Source: an uncultured Clostridia bacterium (GTDB lineage: Bacteria > Bacillota > Clostridia > Christensenellales > Aristaeellaceae). From it: a stretch of DNA of 11,503 nt. Below are positions 1-6,479 of this stretch, in pieces (position 1 is the first letter of the stretch; every line of letters begins with the position of its first letter). The stretch lies in the NCBI GenBank assembly GCA_937886445.1, contig CALGBY010000024.1, positions 1 to 11,503 on the forward strand, given 5' to 3'. A program made the position numbers and the translations under genes. Below the pieces are notes generated by a model that saw only the letters and a program-made list of their open reading frames with translations, was not told where the DNA came from and did no database searches.

Positions 1-17
1 AGCTTTAAGCTTCACCG

Positions 18-43
18 AACCCCACGCCTAGCGTGGGGTTTTC
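18..43 (+). terminator. Rho-independent terminator of an unseen + strand gene
   Basis: A perfect 10-base-pair stem (18-27 with 31-40; arm AACCCCACGC) closes a three-base loop and runs into TTTTC on the + strand. Read on the minus strand the stem is followed by TTCGG, a poorer U-tract. It therefore most likely ends a + strand transcript whose gene lies before the window, facing the thiI operon convergently. Confidence 0.75.
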
Positions 44-49
44 ATATAA

Positions 50-95
50 CAAAAAGGCACCGCGTGCCTCCGGCCGGCGGCCGTACGCGGTGCCC
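50..95 (-). terminator. Rho-independent terminator of the thiI transcript
   Basis: The arms GGCACCGCGT (56-65) and ACGCGGTGCC (85-94) are perfectly complementary. The GC-rich 19-base loop can itself fold through GGCC pairs. On the minus strand the stem is followed directly by five T residues (55-51). It begins about 15 bases after the thiI stop codon, so it ends the minus-strand gene block. Confidence 0.85.
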
Positions 96-108
96 TGATA
101 AAGCGTGA

Positions 109-1254
109 TCAGAATTCGACGATCTCGGTGTTTTCGATGGCCGCCGTGATCAGCGCCTCCTCATCCAGATGAGATTCGGAGGAAAGGATGATGTTCATGT
201 GCGGCTTGGTGGCGGGGTGGCGCGGGGTGAACACAGTGCAGCAGTCCTCATAGGGCAGCGCGCTGGTCTCATAGGTGCCGATCCTGTTCGCGTAATCAAT
301 GATGTCCGTCTTGTCAAAGCCGATGAGCGGGCGGAAAACGGGCAGCTTTACCACCATGTTGGTCGCGTTCAGGGCTTCCATCGTCTGGCTGGCCACCTGT
401 CCGAGCGATTCACCGGTGATGAGCGCGCCGCATTTTTCCTTTTCGGCAATGCGCTCGGCGATGCGCATCATGTAGCGGCGCATGATCAGCGTTGTATACT
501 CCTCATGGCACTTTTCATGGATCTTGAGCTGGATATCGGTAAAGGGCACCACATACACGCGGATCCCGCAGCAGTAGCCGCTCAGGATCTTTGCCAGATC
601 CAGCACCTTCTGTTTTGCCTGCTCCCCGGTATAGGGATAGGAGAAATAGTGCACCGCCGTCAGCTCCACGCCGCGCTTGGCGATCATATAGCCGGCCACC
701 GGGCTGTCGATGCCGCCCGAAAGCAGCAGGCAGGCCTTTCCGCCCGTGCCCACCGGCATGCCGCCCACGGCGGGGATCACCTCGCTGTACATATAGCACT
801 CATCGCGGATCTCCACATTCAGCCTGTGCTGCGGCTCCTTTACATCCACCTTCAGGTTCGGGTTGCTGTCCAGGATGCGCCCGCCGATCTCGGCGTTCAT
901 TTCCGGGCTGGTCATGGGGTACAGCTTATCCGAACGGCGGGAATCCACCTTGAAGGTGCCGGCCTTATCGGCCATCATCTCACAGGCGTTTTTGCAGATC
1001 TCTTCAAAATCCTCCTTGCCGAGGCACCTTGCGGGGCACACGGAATGCACGCCGAATACCTTTACCACGCGGCGGATGCATTCGTTCATATCCTGAGCGC
1101 CCTCCACAAAGATGCGGGCGTCCGTCAGCCATACCCGGCATTCCAGATCCTTTACCGCCTGCTTGACGCGCTCCACCAGCGCCCGCATGAAATAGGGACG
1201 GTTCAGCCCCTTCAGATAGATCTCTCCGTATTTAACCAGCAGCAGTTCCTTCAT
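109..1254 (-). CDS. thiI: tRNA 4-thiouridine synthase / sulfurtransferase ThiI
   Basis: ThiI adenylates U8 of tRNA and inserts sulfur to give 4-thiouridine; in many bacteria it also supplies sulfur for the thiamine thiazole. Numbered from the upstream ATG at 1278, the protein has an N-terminal ferredoxin-like/THUMP region (to about 170), then a PP-loop ATP motif SGGIDSP (187-193), TGESLGQVASQT (288-299), and a C-terminal CC pair (346-347) in the family motif around the sulfur-relay cysteine. At 381-389 residues it lacks the C-terminal rhodanese domain of E. coli ThiI (482 residues), so it is the short form common in Gram-positives. The neighbouring upstream desulfurase is its probable sulfur donor. 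I prefer the ATG at 1254 (MKELLLVKYGE): GGAG lies 9 bases upstream and the N-terminus matches the family. The ATG at 1278 overlaps the desulfurase stop as ATGA and is the alternative. Confidence 0.93.
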   Translation of the reverse strand: MKELLLVKYGEIYLKGLNRPYFMRALVERVKQAVKDLECRVWLTDARIFVEGAQDMNECIRRVVKVFGVHSVCPARCLGKEDFEEICKNACEMMADKAGTFKVDSRRSDKLYPMTSPEMNAEIGGRILDSNPNLKVDVKEPQHRLNVEIRDECYMYSEVIPAVGGMPVGTGGKACLLLSGGIDSPVAGYMIAKRGVELTAVHYFSYPYTGEQAKQKVLDLAKILSGYCCGIRVYVVPFTDIQLKIHEKCHEEYTTLIMRRYMMRIAERIAEKEKCGALITGESLGQVASQTMEALNATNMVVKLPVFRPLIGFDKTDIIDYANRIGTYETSALPYEDCCTVFTPRHPATKPHMNIILSSESHLDEEALITAAIENTEIVEF

Positions 1255-1263
1255 TTCTATACG

Positions 1264-1267
1264 CTCC
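1264..1267 (-). promoter_or_regulatory. Shine-Dalgarno site supporting the shorter ThiI start
   Basis: GGAG on the minus strand, 9 bases before the ATG at 1254. The upstream ATG at 1278 has only a weak purine run (AAGAAG) before it, though it has the ATGA overlap with the preceding stop. This is the main argument for the shorter start. Confidence 0.5.
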
Positions 1268-1274
1268 GTTTCGT

Positions 1275-2417
1275 TCATCTTCTTGTAAAGCCCTTCAGCA
1301 GGTCATAGTGCTTTTTAAGGCAAAGGGCCGTCGTTTCCATTTCCTCAGGGGTGTTTTGCGGGCACAGGGAGAAGCGCAGCGCGCTTTCCGCGCGCCGGGG
1401 CGCGATGCCCATCGCCTTCAGCGTGGCGCTCACCTTCTGCTTATGGGAGGAGCAGGCGCTGCCGATGCCGATATAGATGCCGTCCCCCTCCAGCGCGTGC
1501 AGCAGCGTTTCGCTGCGCACCGGCTCCAGTGAAAGGTTGAGCACATGGGGCGCGGCGTTTTCGCTCTCCGGGTCCGGCCCGTTCACGACCGCGGTGGGGA
1601 TCAGCTCCTTCACGCGTCTGTACAGAGCCGTTTTGCAGGCGCGCACCCTTTCCATGTCTTCCTCCGGGAAGCAGCGCACGGCCTCCATCAGGCCGGCAAT
1701 GCCCGGCGTGTTTTCCGTGCCGCTTCTCAGCCCGTTCTCCTGGCCGCCGCCCAGCAGCCTGGGCTGGATACGGCAGCGCGGCGTGTACACCAGCGCGCCG
1801 ATGCCCTTGGGCGCGTGGATCTTGTGGCCGGACAGGGCGTAGCTGTCCGCCCCGCAGGCGGCCATATCAAAGGGAACGCGCATGAAGCCCTGCACACCGT
1901 CCACATGCAGGATCGCTCCCGGACACTTTCTGTCCCGCATGCGGGCGATCTCCCGGATGGGCTGCACAGCCCCGGTCTCGTTATTCACCTGCATCACGGC
2001 GATCAGCTTCACATCCTCTGTGAGCAGCTCCTCCAGCTTTCCGGTATCCACCCGTCCCTCCCTGTCATAGGGGATCTCACGGGCCCGGATACCGGCACCC
2101 GCGTGCAGACAGGGCTCCTTAACGGCAGGATGCTCGCCGGCGCTGTAAAGCACCGTGCCCTCCCGGGCGGCGGAAAGCACGCTCAGGATCAGCAGATTAT
2201 CCGCCTCGGTACCGCAGCCGGTAAAAACCACCCTGCCCTCCGGGCAGTGCAGCTTTCTGAGCAGCAGCTCCCGGCAGGCGCGCATCTCCTTCTCCGCGAG
2301 CATGGCCGGAGCGTACAAAGCGGAAGGGTTGAAAAAGCCCTCCCGCATCGCCCGGTCCATCGCGTCCACCACGCTTTCCGCAGGGCGCGTGGTGGCGGAA
2401 TTATCCAGATAGATCAT
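1275..2417 (-). CDS. Cysteine desulfurase (IscS/NifS family, class V aminotransferase fold)
   Basis: A PLP enzyme that takes sulfur from cysteine, giving alanine and an enzyme-bound persulfide for sulfur carriers. The 380-residue chain shows the family landmarks: YLDNSATT (3-10), GCGTEADN (67-74), the PLP-stacking histidine in GEHP (H96), HVDGVQ (171-176), the Schiff-base lysine in SGHK (K199), GGGQENGLRSGTEN (223-236), and the persulfide cysteine in SACSSHK (C322). The short loop around C322 is NifS/class-I-like rather than SufS-like. HVDGVQGF replaces the commoner HVDAVQ form, a mild variant. The stop overlaps the upstream thiI ATG as ATGA, so a dedicated partnership with ThiI, as for NifZ in Bacillus, is more likely than general Fe-S assembly. 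No scaffold gene (iscU) is adjacent. GGGGG precedes the ATG. The specific symbol cannot be decided from sequence. Confidence 0.93.
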   Translation of the reverse strand: MIYLDNSATTRPAESVVDAMDRAMREGFFNPSALYAPAMLAEKEMRACRELLLRKLHCPEGRVVFTGCGTEADNLLILSVLSAAREGTVLYSAGEHPAVKEPCLHAGAGIRAREIPYDREGRVDTGKLEELLTEDVKLIAVMQVNNETGAVQPIREIARMRDRKCPGAILHVDGVQGFMRVPFDMAACGADSYALSGHKIHAPKGIGALVYTPRCRIQPRLLGGGQENGLRSGTENTPGIAGLMEAVRCFPEEDMERVRACKTALYRRVKELIPTAVVNGPDPESENAAPHVLNLSLEPVRSETLLHALEGDGIYIGIGSACSSHKQKVSATLKAMGIAPRRAESALRFSLCPQNTPEEMETTALCLKKHYDLLKGFTRR

Positions 2418-2436
2418 ATTGTTTCTTTTCCCCCTG

Positions 2437-2997
2437 TCAGTTGATCTGCCAGGTGCCGGGGGTGAGGACGCGCCTGATCTTTTCCTTCATCTCGGCGGAG
2501 GGCTCGATGATGATGATGGTCTTTTTCTCTTCCTTCTGGAAATAGATGTAGAAAAGATCGGCTTCCCGGTTGACGAACCAGTTCTTTCTCTTTACGCCGG
2601 GCATGTTGATATAACGCTGGAAGGAACCGGAATTCACCTCGCCGGCGGCGGAGATGTTTTTCAGGTTCATCGTGCCCAGATTTTTGCGCTTCGCGTTGTT
2701 GTACACGGCGGCAAAATCCATCTGGAAATTGGTGATGGTGTATTCATATTCGGTGCGTACCTTGTCCTTGAAAAACCAGGAATACACCGCGATGCCGGCG
2801 CTGATCAGGCACAGAACCAGCCACATGATGATTTCCGCGGCGCCCGCGCCGTACTGGATGGCGCTGGTAAAGAAGGAAAAGGTGAGCATCGCCGCGATGC
2901 CGCACACCACCATCACAAGCAGTACAAAGATATACAGCGCTGTTTCAAAACCCTTTTTCTGCTTTACCGTTGCTTCTTCCATAAACTGATCCGTCAT
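2437..2997 (-). CDS. Small two-helix membrane protein, DUF6106-like
   Basis: A 186-residue protein of unknown function. A short charged N-terminus is followed by two hydrophobic helices (about residues 20-46 and 54-75) and then a soluble C-terminal half rich in beta-prone and basic residues, including EYEYTITN and FYIYFQKEEKKTIIIIEP. This two-helix plus cytoplasmic-domain layout resembles the uncharacterised DUF6106 family; that assignment is from memory of the family pattern and is tentative. An excellent GGAGG lies 9 bases before the ATG, fixing the start. It is first of a three-gene set with the cysteine desulfurase and thiI (19-base gap to the former), separated from ispA by the repeat-filled gap. 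No clear promoter is visible, so it may be read from the upstream operon. No catalytic motif is seen. Confidence 0.8.
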   Translation of the reverse strand: MTDQFMEEATVKQKKGFETALYIFVLLVMVVCGIAAMLTFSFFTSAIQYGAGAAEIIMWLVLCLISAGIAVYSWFFKDKVRTEYEYTITNFQMDFAAVYNNAKRKNLGTMNLKNISAAGEVNSGSFQRYINMPGVKRKNWFVNREADLFYIYFQKEEKKTIIIIEPSAEMKEKIRRVLTPGTWQIN

Positions 2998-3027
2998 GAC
3001 TATTCCTCCGTTTTCTGTGAGCTCTTA

Positions 3028-3259
3028 AGGTAATACCGCACAAATGAGTCAGTTCGATGGCGAGTGAATTTTTCAACAGATTCGCTTGCGGAAATTGAAG
3101 GTTTACTGGTGTCAGTTTGAAGATCGTGTACAGCCGATCTTCAAACAGCCCAATAGTGCCTCATCCGGAGGGCGGGCCATGAATCGAAATTTCTGCAAGA
3201 TGAAGATGTTGGAAAAGGCACTGTTCAGCGCGCTGACGAATTGCGCGGGGATTGCCAAA
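3028..3259. repeat. Fold-back (inverted-repeat) non-coding element between ispA and the DUF6106-like gene
   Basis: The 263-base gap 2998-3260 holds no convincing gene. Most of it is two diverged inverted copies of a module of roughly 70 bases. The left arm is 3028-3097 and the right arm 3186-3259. Read outward from the centre both arms carry AATTTC(C/T)GCAAG (3085-3096 complement, 3188-3199), then TGTTG(G)AAAA, CACT, CTGAC, TTG(T/C)GCG and ATT(A/G)CC. By eye about two thirds of positions match, with small gaps. A separate perfect 12-bp hairpin sits in the centre. The right arm ends next to the ispA stop codon. It is more AT-rich than the flanks. It could be a MITE-like mobile repeat, an insertion-sequence relic, or a structured RNA element; no target duplication is obvious. 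Confidence 0.6.
3115..3146. repeat. Perfect 12-bp hairpin at the centre of the fold-back element
   Basis: GTTTGAAGATCG (3115-3126) and CGATCTTCAAAC (3135-3146) are exact reverse complements around an 8-base loop. There is no T-tract on either side, so it is not a standard terminator. It forms the inner core of the larger inverted repeat. Confidence 0.8.
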
Positions 3260-3260
3260 A

Positions 3261-4127
3261 TTATTTTACTCTATCGCGCATCCAAATTGCAAGAGACTGT
3301 AAAAATTCCGCCTTATTTCCGAAGCGGTCCAGCGCGCGCACCGCCTGCTCCGTATGCCCGTACACATCCGCGCGCGCCTGCTCTTCTCCCACACAGCGCA
3401 CCCAGGTCAGCTTGTTTTCATCCGCGTCTTTACCGGTATGCTTGCCCAGCAGCTTCTCATCGCCGTACAGGTCCAGAAGATCATCCTCGATCTGGAAAGC
3501 GAGGCCAAGCTCCCTCGCGAACCGCTCCGCGGCAAGGATCTCCTCCCCGTCCGCTCCCGCAAGCATCATGCCGGATACGCAAGCCGCTTCAAACAGCGCG
3601 GCGGTCTTGCCCAGATGCAGCTTTTTCACATTCTCCCTGTCGGGCGCCGTGCCCTCAAGGGAGATATCCAGCGCCTGTCCGCCCGCCATGCCGCGCGCAC
3701 CGCTTTTCAGGGATACATATTGAAGCGCCCGCAGAGCGTTTTGAGAAGGACTTTCCGCCATCACGGTAAAGGCCTCATTGAGCAGGGAATCCCCTGCCAG
3801 GATCGCCATCGCCTCGCCGTAGACGACATGATTGGTGGGCAGGCCGCGCCTGAGGGTGTCATTATCCATCGCGGGCAGATCATCATGGATGAGCGAATAG
3901 GCGTGGATCATCTCGATAGCCACGGCAAACGGCAGGGCATCCTCCCTTTTGCCGCCCGCCGCCTCGCAGCAGGCCAGACACATCACGGCGCGCAGCCGTT
4001 TTCCGGGAGCCAGAAGCGAATAGCGCATCGCCTCCTCAAGCACCGGCGGGATGCCGTCCTTCAGGCAGGCTTTGAGCGCGTTTTCGGTATACAGGCGGTA
4101 TTCCTCTGTTTTTTCCGCTACGTTCAC
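3261..4127 (-). CDS. ispA: Farnesyl/geranyl diphosphate synthase (short-chain polyprenyl synthase)
   Basis: A cytoplasmic trans-isoprenyl diphosphate synthase that condenses IPP with DMAPP and then GPP to give C15 farnesyl diphosphate, the precursor of undecaprenyl phosphate and quinones. The 288-residue length suits the family. Visible are the substrate-binding PGKRLR (41-46), the first Asp-rich motif DDLPAMD (82-88, with the two-residue insertion typical of bacterial type II FPP synthases), GMAGGQALDI (146-155), HLGKTAALFEA (171-181), and the second Asp-rich motif DDLLD (215-219). The start codon is GTG, overlapping the xseB stop as GTGA, with GGAGG 7 bases upstream. In Bacillota xseA-xseB-ispA is commonly followed by dxs; here the gene ends against a fold-back repeat and dxs is absent. 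The last residues before the stop lie right at the edge of that repeat. Confidence 0.94.
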   Translation of the reverse strand: MNVAEKTEEYRLYTENALKACLKDGIPPVLEEAMRYSLLAPGKRLRAVMCLACCEAAGGKREDALPFAVAIEMIHAYSLIHDDLPAMDNDTLRRGLPTNHVVYGEAMAILAGDSLLNEAFTVMAESPSQNALRALQYVSLKSGARGMAGGQALDISLEGTAPDRENVKKLHLGKTAALFEAACVSGMMLAGADGEEILAAERFARELGLAFQIEDDLLDLYGDEKLLGKHTGKDADENKLTWVRCVGEEQARADVYGHTEQAVRALDRFGNKAEFLQSLAIWMRDRVK

Positions 4128-4336
4128 TGCTTTTCCTCCATGGGCCTGAGCTCGCCGCCCGAAAGCTCCAGCATACGCTTTTCGGCGGTATCAAGGCGTT
4201 CCTTCAGCTCATTCGCCTCTTTCATGCCCTTTTCGTAGGCATCCAGCGTTTCCTCCAGCGACAGGCTTCCGCTCTCCATCTTTTTTACAAGCGCTTCCAG
4301 TGCCGCCAGTTTTTCCTCAAAGCTTTCGCCGCTCAT
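4124..4336 (-). CDS. xseB: Exodeoxyribonuclease VII small subunit
   Basis: The small, helical subunit of exonuclease VII, which binds several copies per XseA and is needed for bidirectional single-stranded DNA degradation into short oligonucleotides. The 70-residue protein has the family pattern SFEEKLAALEALVKKMESG (5-23), then SLSLEETLDAYEKGM (24-38) and a second amphipathic helix. It overlaps XseA by four bases (ATGA) at its start and ispA by four bases (GTGA) at its end, the classical xseA-xseB-ispA arrangement. AAGGAGA lies about 10 bases before the ATG. The assignment is firm. Confidence 0.95.
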   Translation of the reverse strand: MSGESFEEKLAALEALVKKMESGSLSLEETLDAYEKGMKEANELKERLDTAEKRMLELSGGELRPMEEKQ

Positions 4337-5547
4337 GAAAACATTTCTCCTTCCCGCACCTCCACGGCCTTCACCGTGACTGTGCCGTCCTTCATCAGCA
4401 GGGTAAGCATATCCTCACCGGGCGCGATCTCCTTCACGCTCCTTACCACATGCTTTTCCTTCATCACCACCGAATACCCGCGCCGCAGCGCCCCGCCGGG
4501 GCCCAGCGCAAGCAGCCGGCTTTCAAGCAGCGCCGCCCTTGTTTTGCGGCGGGCAAGCGCGTCCTTCGCGGCCGCGTCCAGCCGTGCCCTCAGCCTTTCC
4601 CGCGTGAGGGTCATATCCTTCACCCTGGTCAGCGGATGGCAGCGGCTCAGCTTCTGCCGCAAAACATGCAGCGCGTTTTCATTTTCAAGCAGCTTTTTCT
4701 CCGCCGCGTCCCGCAGCAGCCGCTGCTCCCTTTCGATCGCCCTTTCCAGCGCCGCCCGCTCGGGCACGCACAGCTCCGCCGCCGCGGAGGGCGTGGGCGC
4801 GCGCAGATCCGCCGTAAAATCGCATATCGTAAAATCGGTCTCATGCCCCACGGCGCTCACCACCGGCACGGGGCAGGCGGCTACGGCGCGGGCCACGATC
4901 TCCTCGTTGAAGGCCCACAGATCCTCCAGCGATCCGCCTCCGCGGCCCACGATGATCACATCCACAAGGCCGCTTTCGCCCAGCTCGCGGATGCCCGCCG
5001 CGATATCCTCCGCAGCGCCCTCGCCCTGCACCTGCGCGGGACGAAGGATCAGCTGCAGCGCGTTATCCCGCCGGCCGGCCACATTCATGATATCGTGCAC
5101 CACAGCGCCCGTGCGGCTGGTCACGATGCCCACAGCCCTGGGATGCATGGGCAGGGGGCGCTTTTGGGCAGGGTCAAACAGCCCTTCCTCAAACAGGCGC
5201 TTTTTCAGCAATTGAAAACGCTCATACAGGTCGCCCGTGCCCTCCTGCTTCATCCCGTCGGCAATGAACTGATAGGTACCGCCCGCGGTATACAGCCCAA
5301 CGCTGCCGTTCAAAAGCACCTTCATGCCGTCCTTCGGCATAAAGCGCACCTGAGAAGAATAGGAACGGAACATGCAGCAGCTGATGCGGCTGTTTTCATC
5401 CTTCAGGGTAAAATACCAGTGACCCGATACGGCAGGCTTGAAATTGCTGATCTCGCCCCGCAGCGTGATATCGTGCAGCAGCGGATCGCCCGCCAGCGTT
5501 TTGCGCACATATTCGTTCAGCTCACTGACAGATAATGTCCAGCTCAT
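4333..5547 (-). CDS. xseA: Exodeoxyribonuclease VII large subunit
   Basis: The catalytic subunit of exonuclease VII, a metal-dependent single-strand DNA exonuclease acting in repair and recombination. The 404-residue chain has an N-terminal OB-fold (about 4-100, with GEISNFKPAVSGHWYFTLKD at 31-50). The catalytic domain follows, with GIVTSRTGAVVHDI (140-153), GRGGGSLEDLWAFNEE (201-216) and SAVGHETDFT (231-240) leading into APTPSAAAE (250-258). A long helical coiled-coil region (about 262-345) serves XseB binding, and a small C-terminal domain contains RRGYS (355-359). The ATG directly abuts the folD stop (TAAATG), so it is probably translationally coupled to folD; its ribosome site (AAGAGAG) lies inside the folD 3' end. 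All hallmark motifs are intact and the length is slightly below the E. coli 456. Confidence 0.96.
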   Translation of the reverse strand: MSWTLSVSELNEYVRKTLAGDPLLHDITLRGEISNFKPAVSGHWYFTLKDENSRISCCMFRSYSSQVRFMPKDGMKVLLNGSVGLYTAGGTYQFIADGMKQEGTGDLYERFQLLKKRLFEEGLFDPAQKRPLPMHPRAVGIVTSRTGAVVHDIMNVAGRRDNALQLILRPAQVQGEGAAEDIAAGIRELGESGLVDVIIVGRGGGSLEDLWAFNEEIVARAVAACPVPVVSAVGHETDFTICDFTADLRAPTPSAAAELCVPERAALERAIEREQRLLRDAAEKKLLENENALHVLRQKLSRCHPLTRVKDMTLTRERLRARLDAAAKDALARRKTRAALLESRLLALGPGGALRRGYSVVMKEKHVVRSVKEIAPGEDMLTLLMKDGTVTVKAVEVREGEMFS

Positions 5548-6390
5548 TTACGCTCTCTTTTCCGCCGCTTCAACGGTATTCTTCATCAGCATACACACCG
5601 TCATTTTCCCGACGCCGCCCGGCACGGGGGTGATCAGGGACGCCTTCTTTTCCACATTTTCAAAATCGACATCGCCCACGACCTTTCCTTCCACGCGGTT
5701 GATGCCCACATCGATCACAACAGCGCCTTCCTTTACCATATCCGCCGTAACAAAGCCCGGTCTGCCCACTGCCGATACCAGGATATCGGCGCGCTTCGTA
5801 TGGGAGGCAAGCTCCCTCGTGCGGGAATGGCACAGCGTGACCGTGCAGTTCCTTTCCAGCAGCATCATCGCCACCGGCTTGCCCACGATATTGCTGCGGC
5901 CGATCACCACGGCCTCCCTGCCGGAAAGCTCCACTCCCGCCGCGTCCAGCATATACATGATGCCCGAGGGGGTGCAGGGGCGTATGCCGGGCAGAGAGCA
6001 GAAAAGCCGGCCGCTGCTGATCAGGTGGAAACCGTCCGCGTCCTTTTCGGGAGAGATCCTCGCGAGCGCCGATGCCTCATCAAGGTGTCCCGGCAGCGGC
6101 AGCTGCACAAGGATGCCGTCTATGCCGTCGTCCCGGTTCAGTTCTTCGATTTTTTCCTCCAGCTCCTCCTGCGTAACGGATGCCGGCAGGCGGATCTCTC
6201 TTGAGCGGATCCCCAGCCTTTCACAGGCCTTTTCCTTATTGTTCACATAGATCCTGCTCGCCGGATCATCCCCTGCCAGGATGACCGCCAGCCCGGGCAC
6301 AACGCCCCTTTCGGCAAGCGCCCTTACGCGCCCGGCAAGCTCCTCATACACCTTTTCGGACAGGATCCTTCCGTCCAGCAGCTGTGCCAT
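5548..6390 (-). CDS. folD: Bifunctional methylenetetrahydrofolate dehydrogenase / methenyltetrahydrofolate cyclohydrolase
   Basis: FolD oxidises 5,10-methylene-THF with NADP and hydrolyses methenyl-THF to 10-formyl-THF, supplying one-carbon units for purines and formyl-methionine. With the start at 6390 the protein is 280 residues, the usual size. Seen are YVNNK (48-52, catalytic Tyr/Lys), GILVQLPLP (92-100), SPEKDADGFH (113-122, catalytic Asp), PCTPSGI (138-144), the nucleotide-binding GRSNIVGKP (164-172) and PVPGGVGKMT (255-264). The last motif has Lys where most FolD proteins have Pro (GVGPMT), a small oddity. AAGGAGG stands about 9 bases before the ATG at 6390; the in-frame ATG at 6414 would put this ribosome site inside the gene and add eight non-conserved residues. 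The stop abuts xseA. Confidence 0.95.
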   Translation of the reverse strand: MAQLLDGRILSEKVYEELAGRVRALAERGVVPGLAVILAGDDPASRIYVNNKEKACERLGIRSREIRLPASVTQEELEEKIEELNRDDGIDGILVQLPLPGHLDEASALARISPEKDADGFHLISSGRLFCSLPGIRPCTPSGIMYMLDAAGVELSGREAVVIGRSNIVGKPVAMMLLERNCTVTLCHSRTRELASHTKRADILVSAVGRPGFVTADMVKEGAVVIDVGINRVEGKVVGDVDFENVEKKASLITPVPGGVGKMTVCMLMKNTVEAAEKRA

Positions 6391-6399
6391 CCTGATTTT

Positions 6400-6406
6400 C
6401 CTCCTT
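6400..6406 (-). promoter_or_regulatory. Shine-Dalgarno site fixing the folD start
   Basis: A consensus AAGGAGG on the minus strand, 9 bases before the ATG at 6390. The alternative in-frame ATG at 6414 lies upstream of this site and has no comparable one. Confidence 0.85.
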
Positions 6407-6479
6407 CGGATCAAGTGCGGCCGGCCTGCTTTTCAAACAGGCTGCCTGTCTGAATAACGGCCGAACCCGGTTTTACGGT

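Noticed and set aside
169..1308. 379-codon + strand frame opposite thiI (and similar long + strand frames opposite the desulfurase, xseA and the TsaD paralogue)
   Set aside because: They are His/Arg/Ala-rich translations of the antisense strand of well-supported genes, a common artefact of GC-rich codon use.
3115..3146. Central hairpin as a rho-independent terminator
   Set aside because: The stem is perfect but neither strand has a following run of T.
3086..3769. Long + strand frame running through the fold-back repeat and antisense to ispA
   Set aside because: It starts with TTG and has no ribosome site. Two thirds of it is the mirror of ispA in GC-rich DNA, and the rest lies in a repeat. 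No recognisable domain.
6415..6479. Possible terminator or promoter between the TsaD paralogue and folD
   Set aside because: Only a 5-bp GCCTG/CAGGC stem with an alternative pairing, no T-run and no convincing -35/-10 pair.
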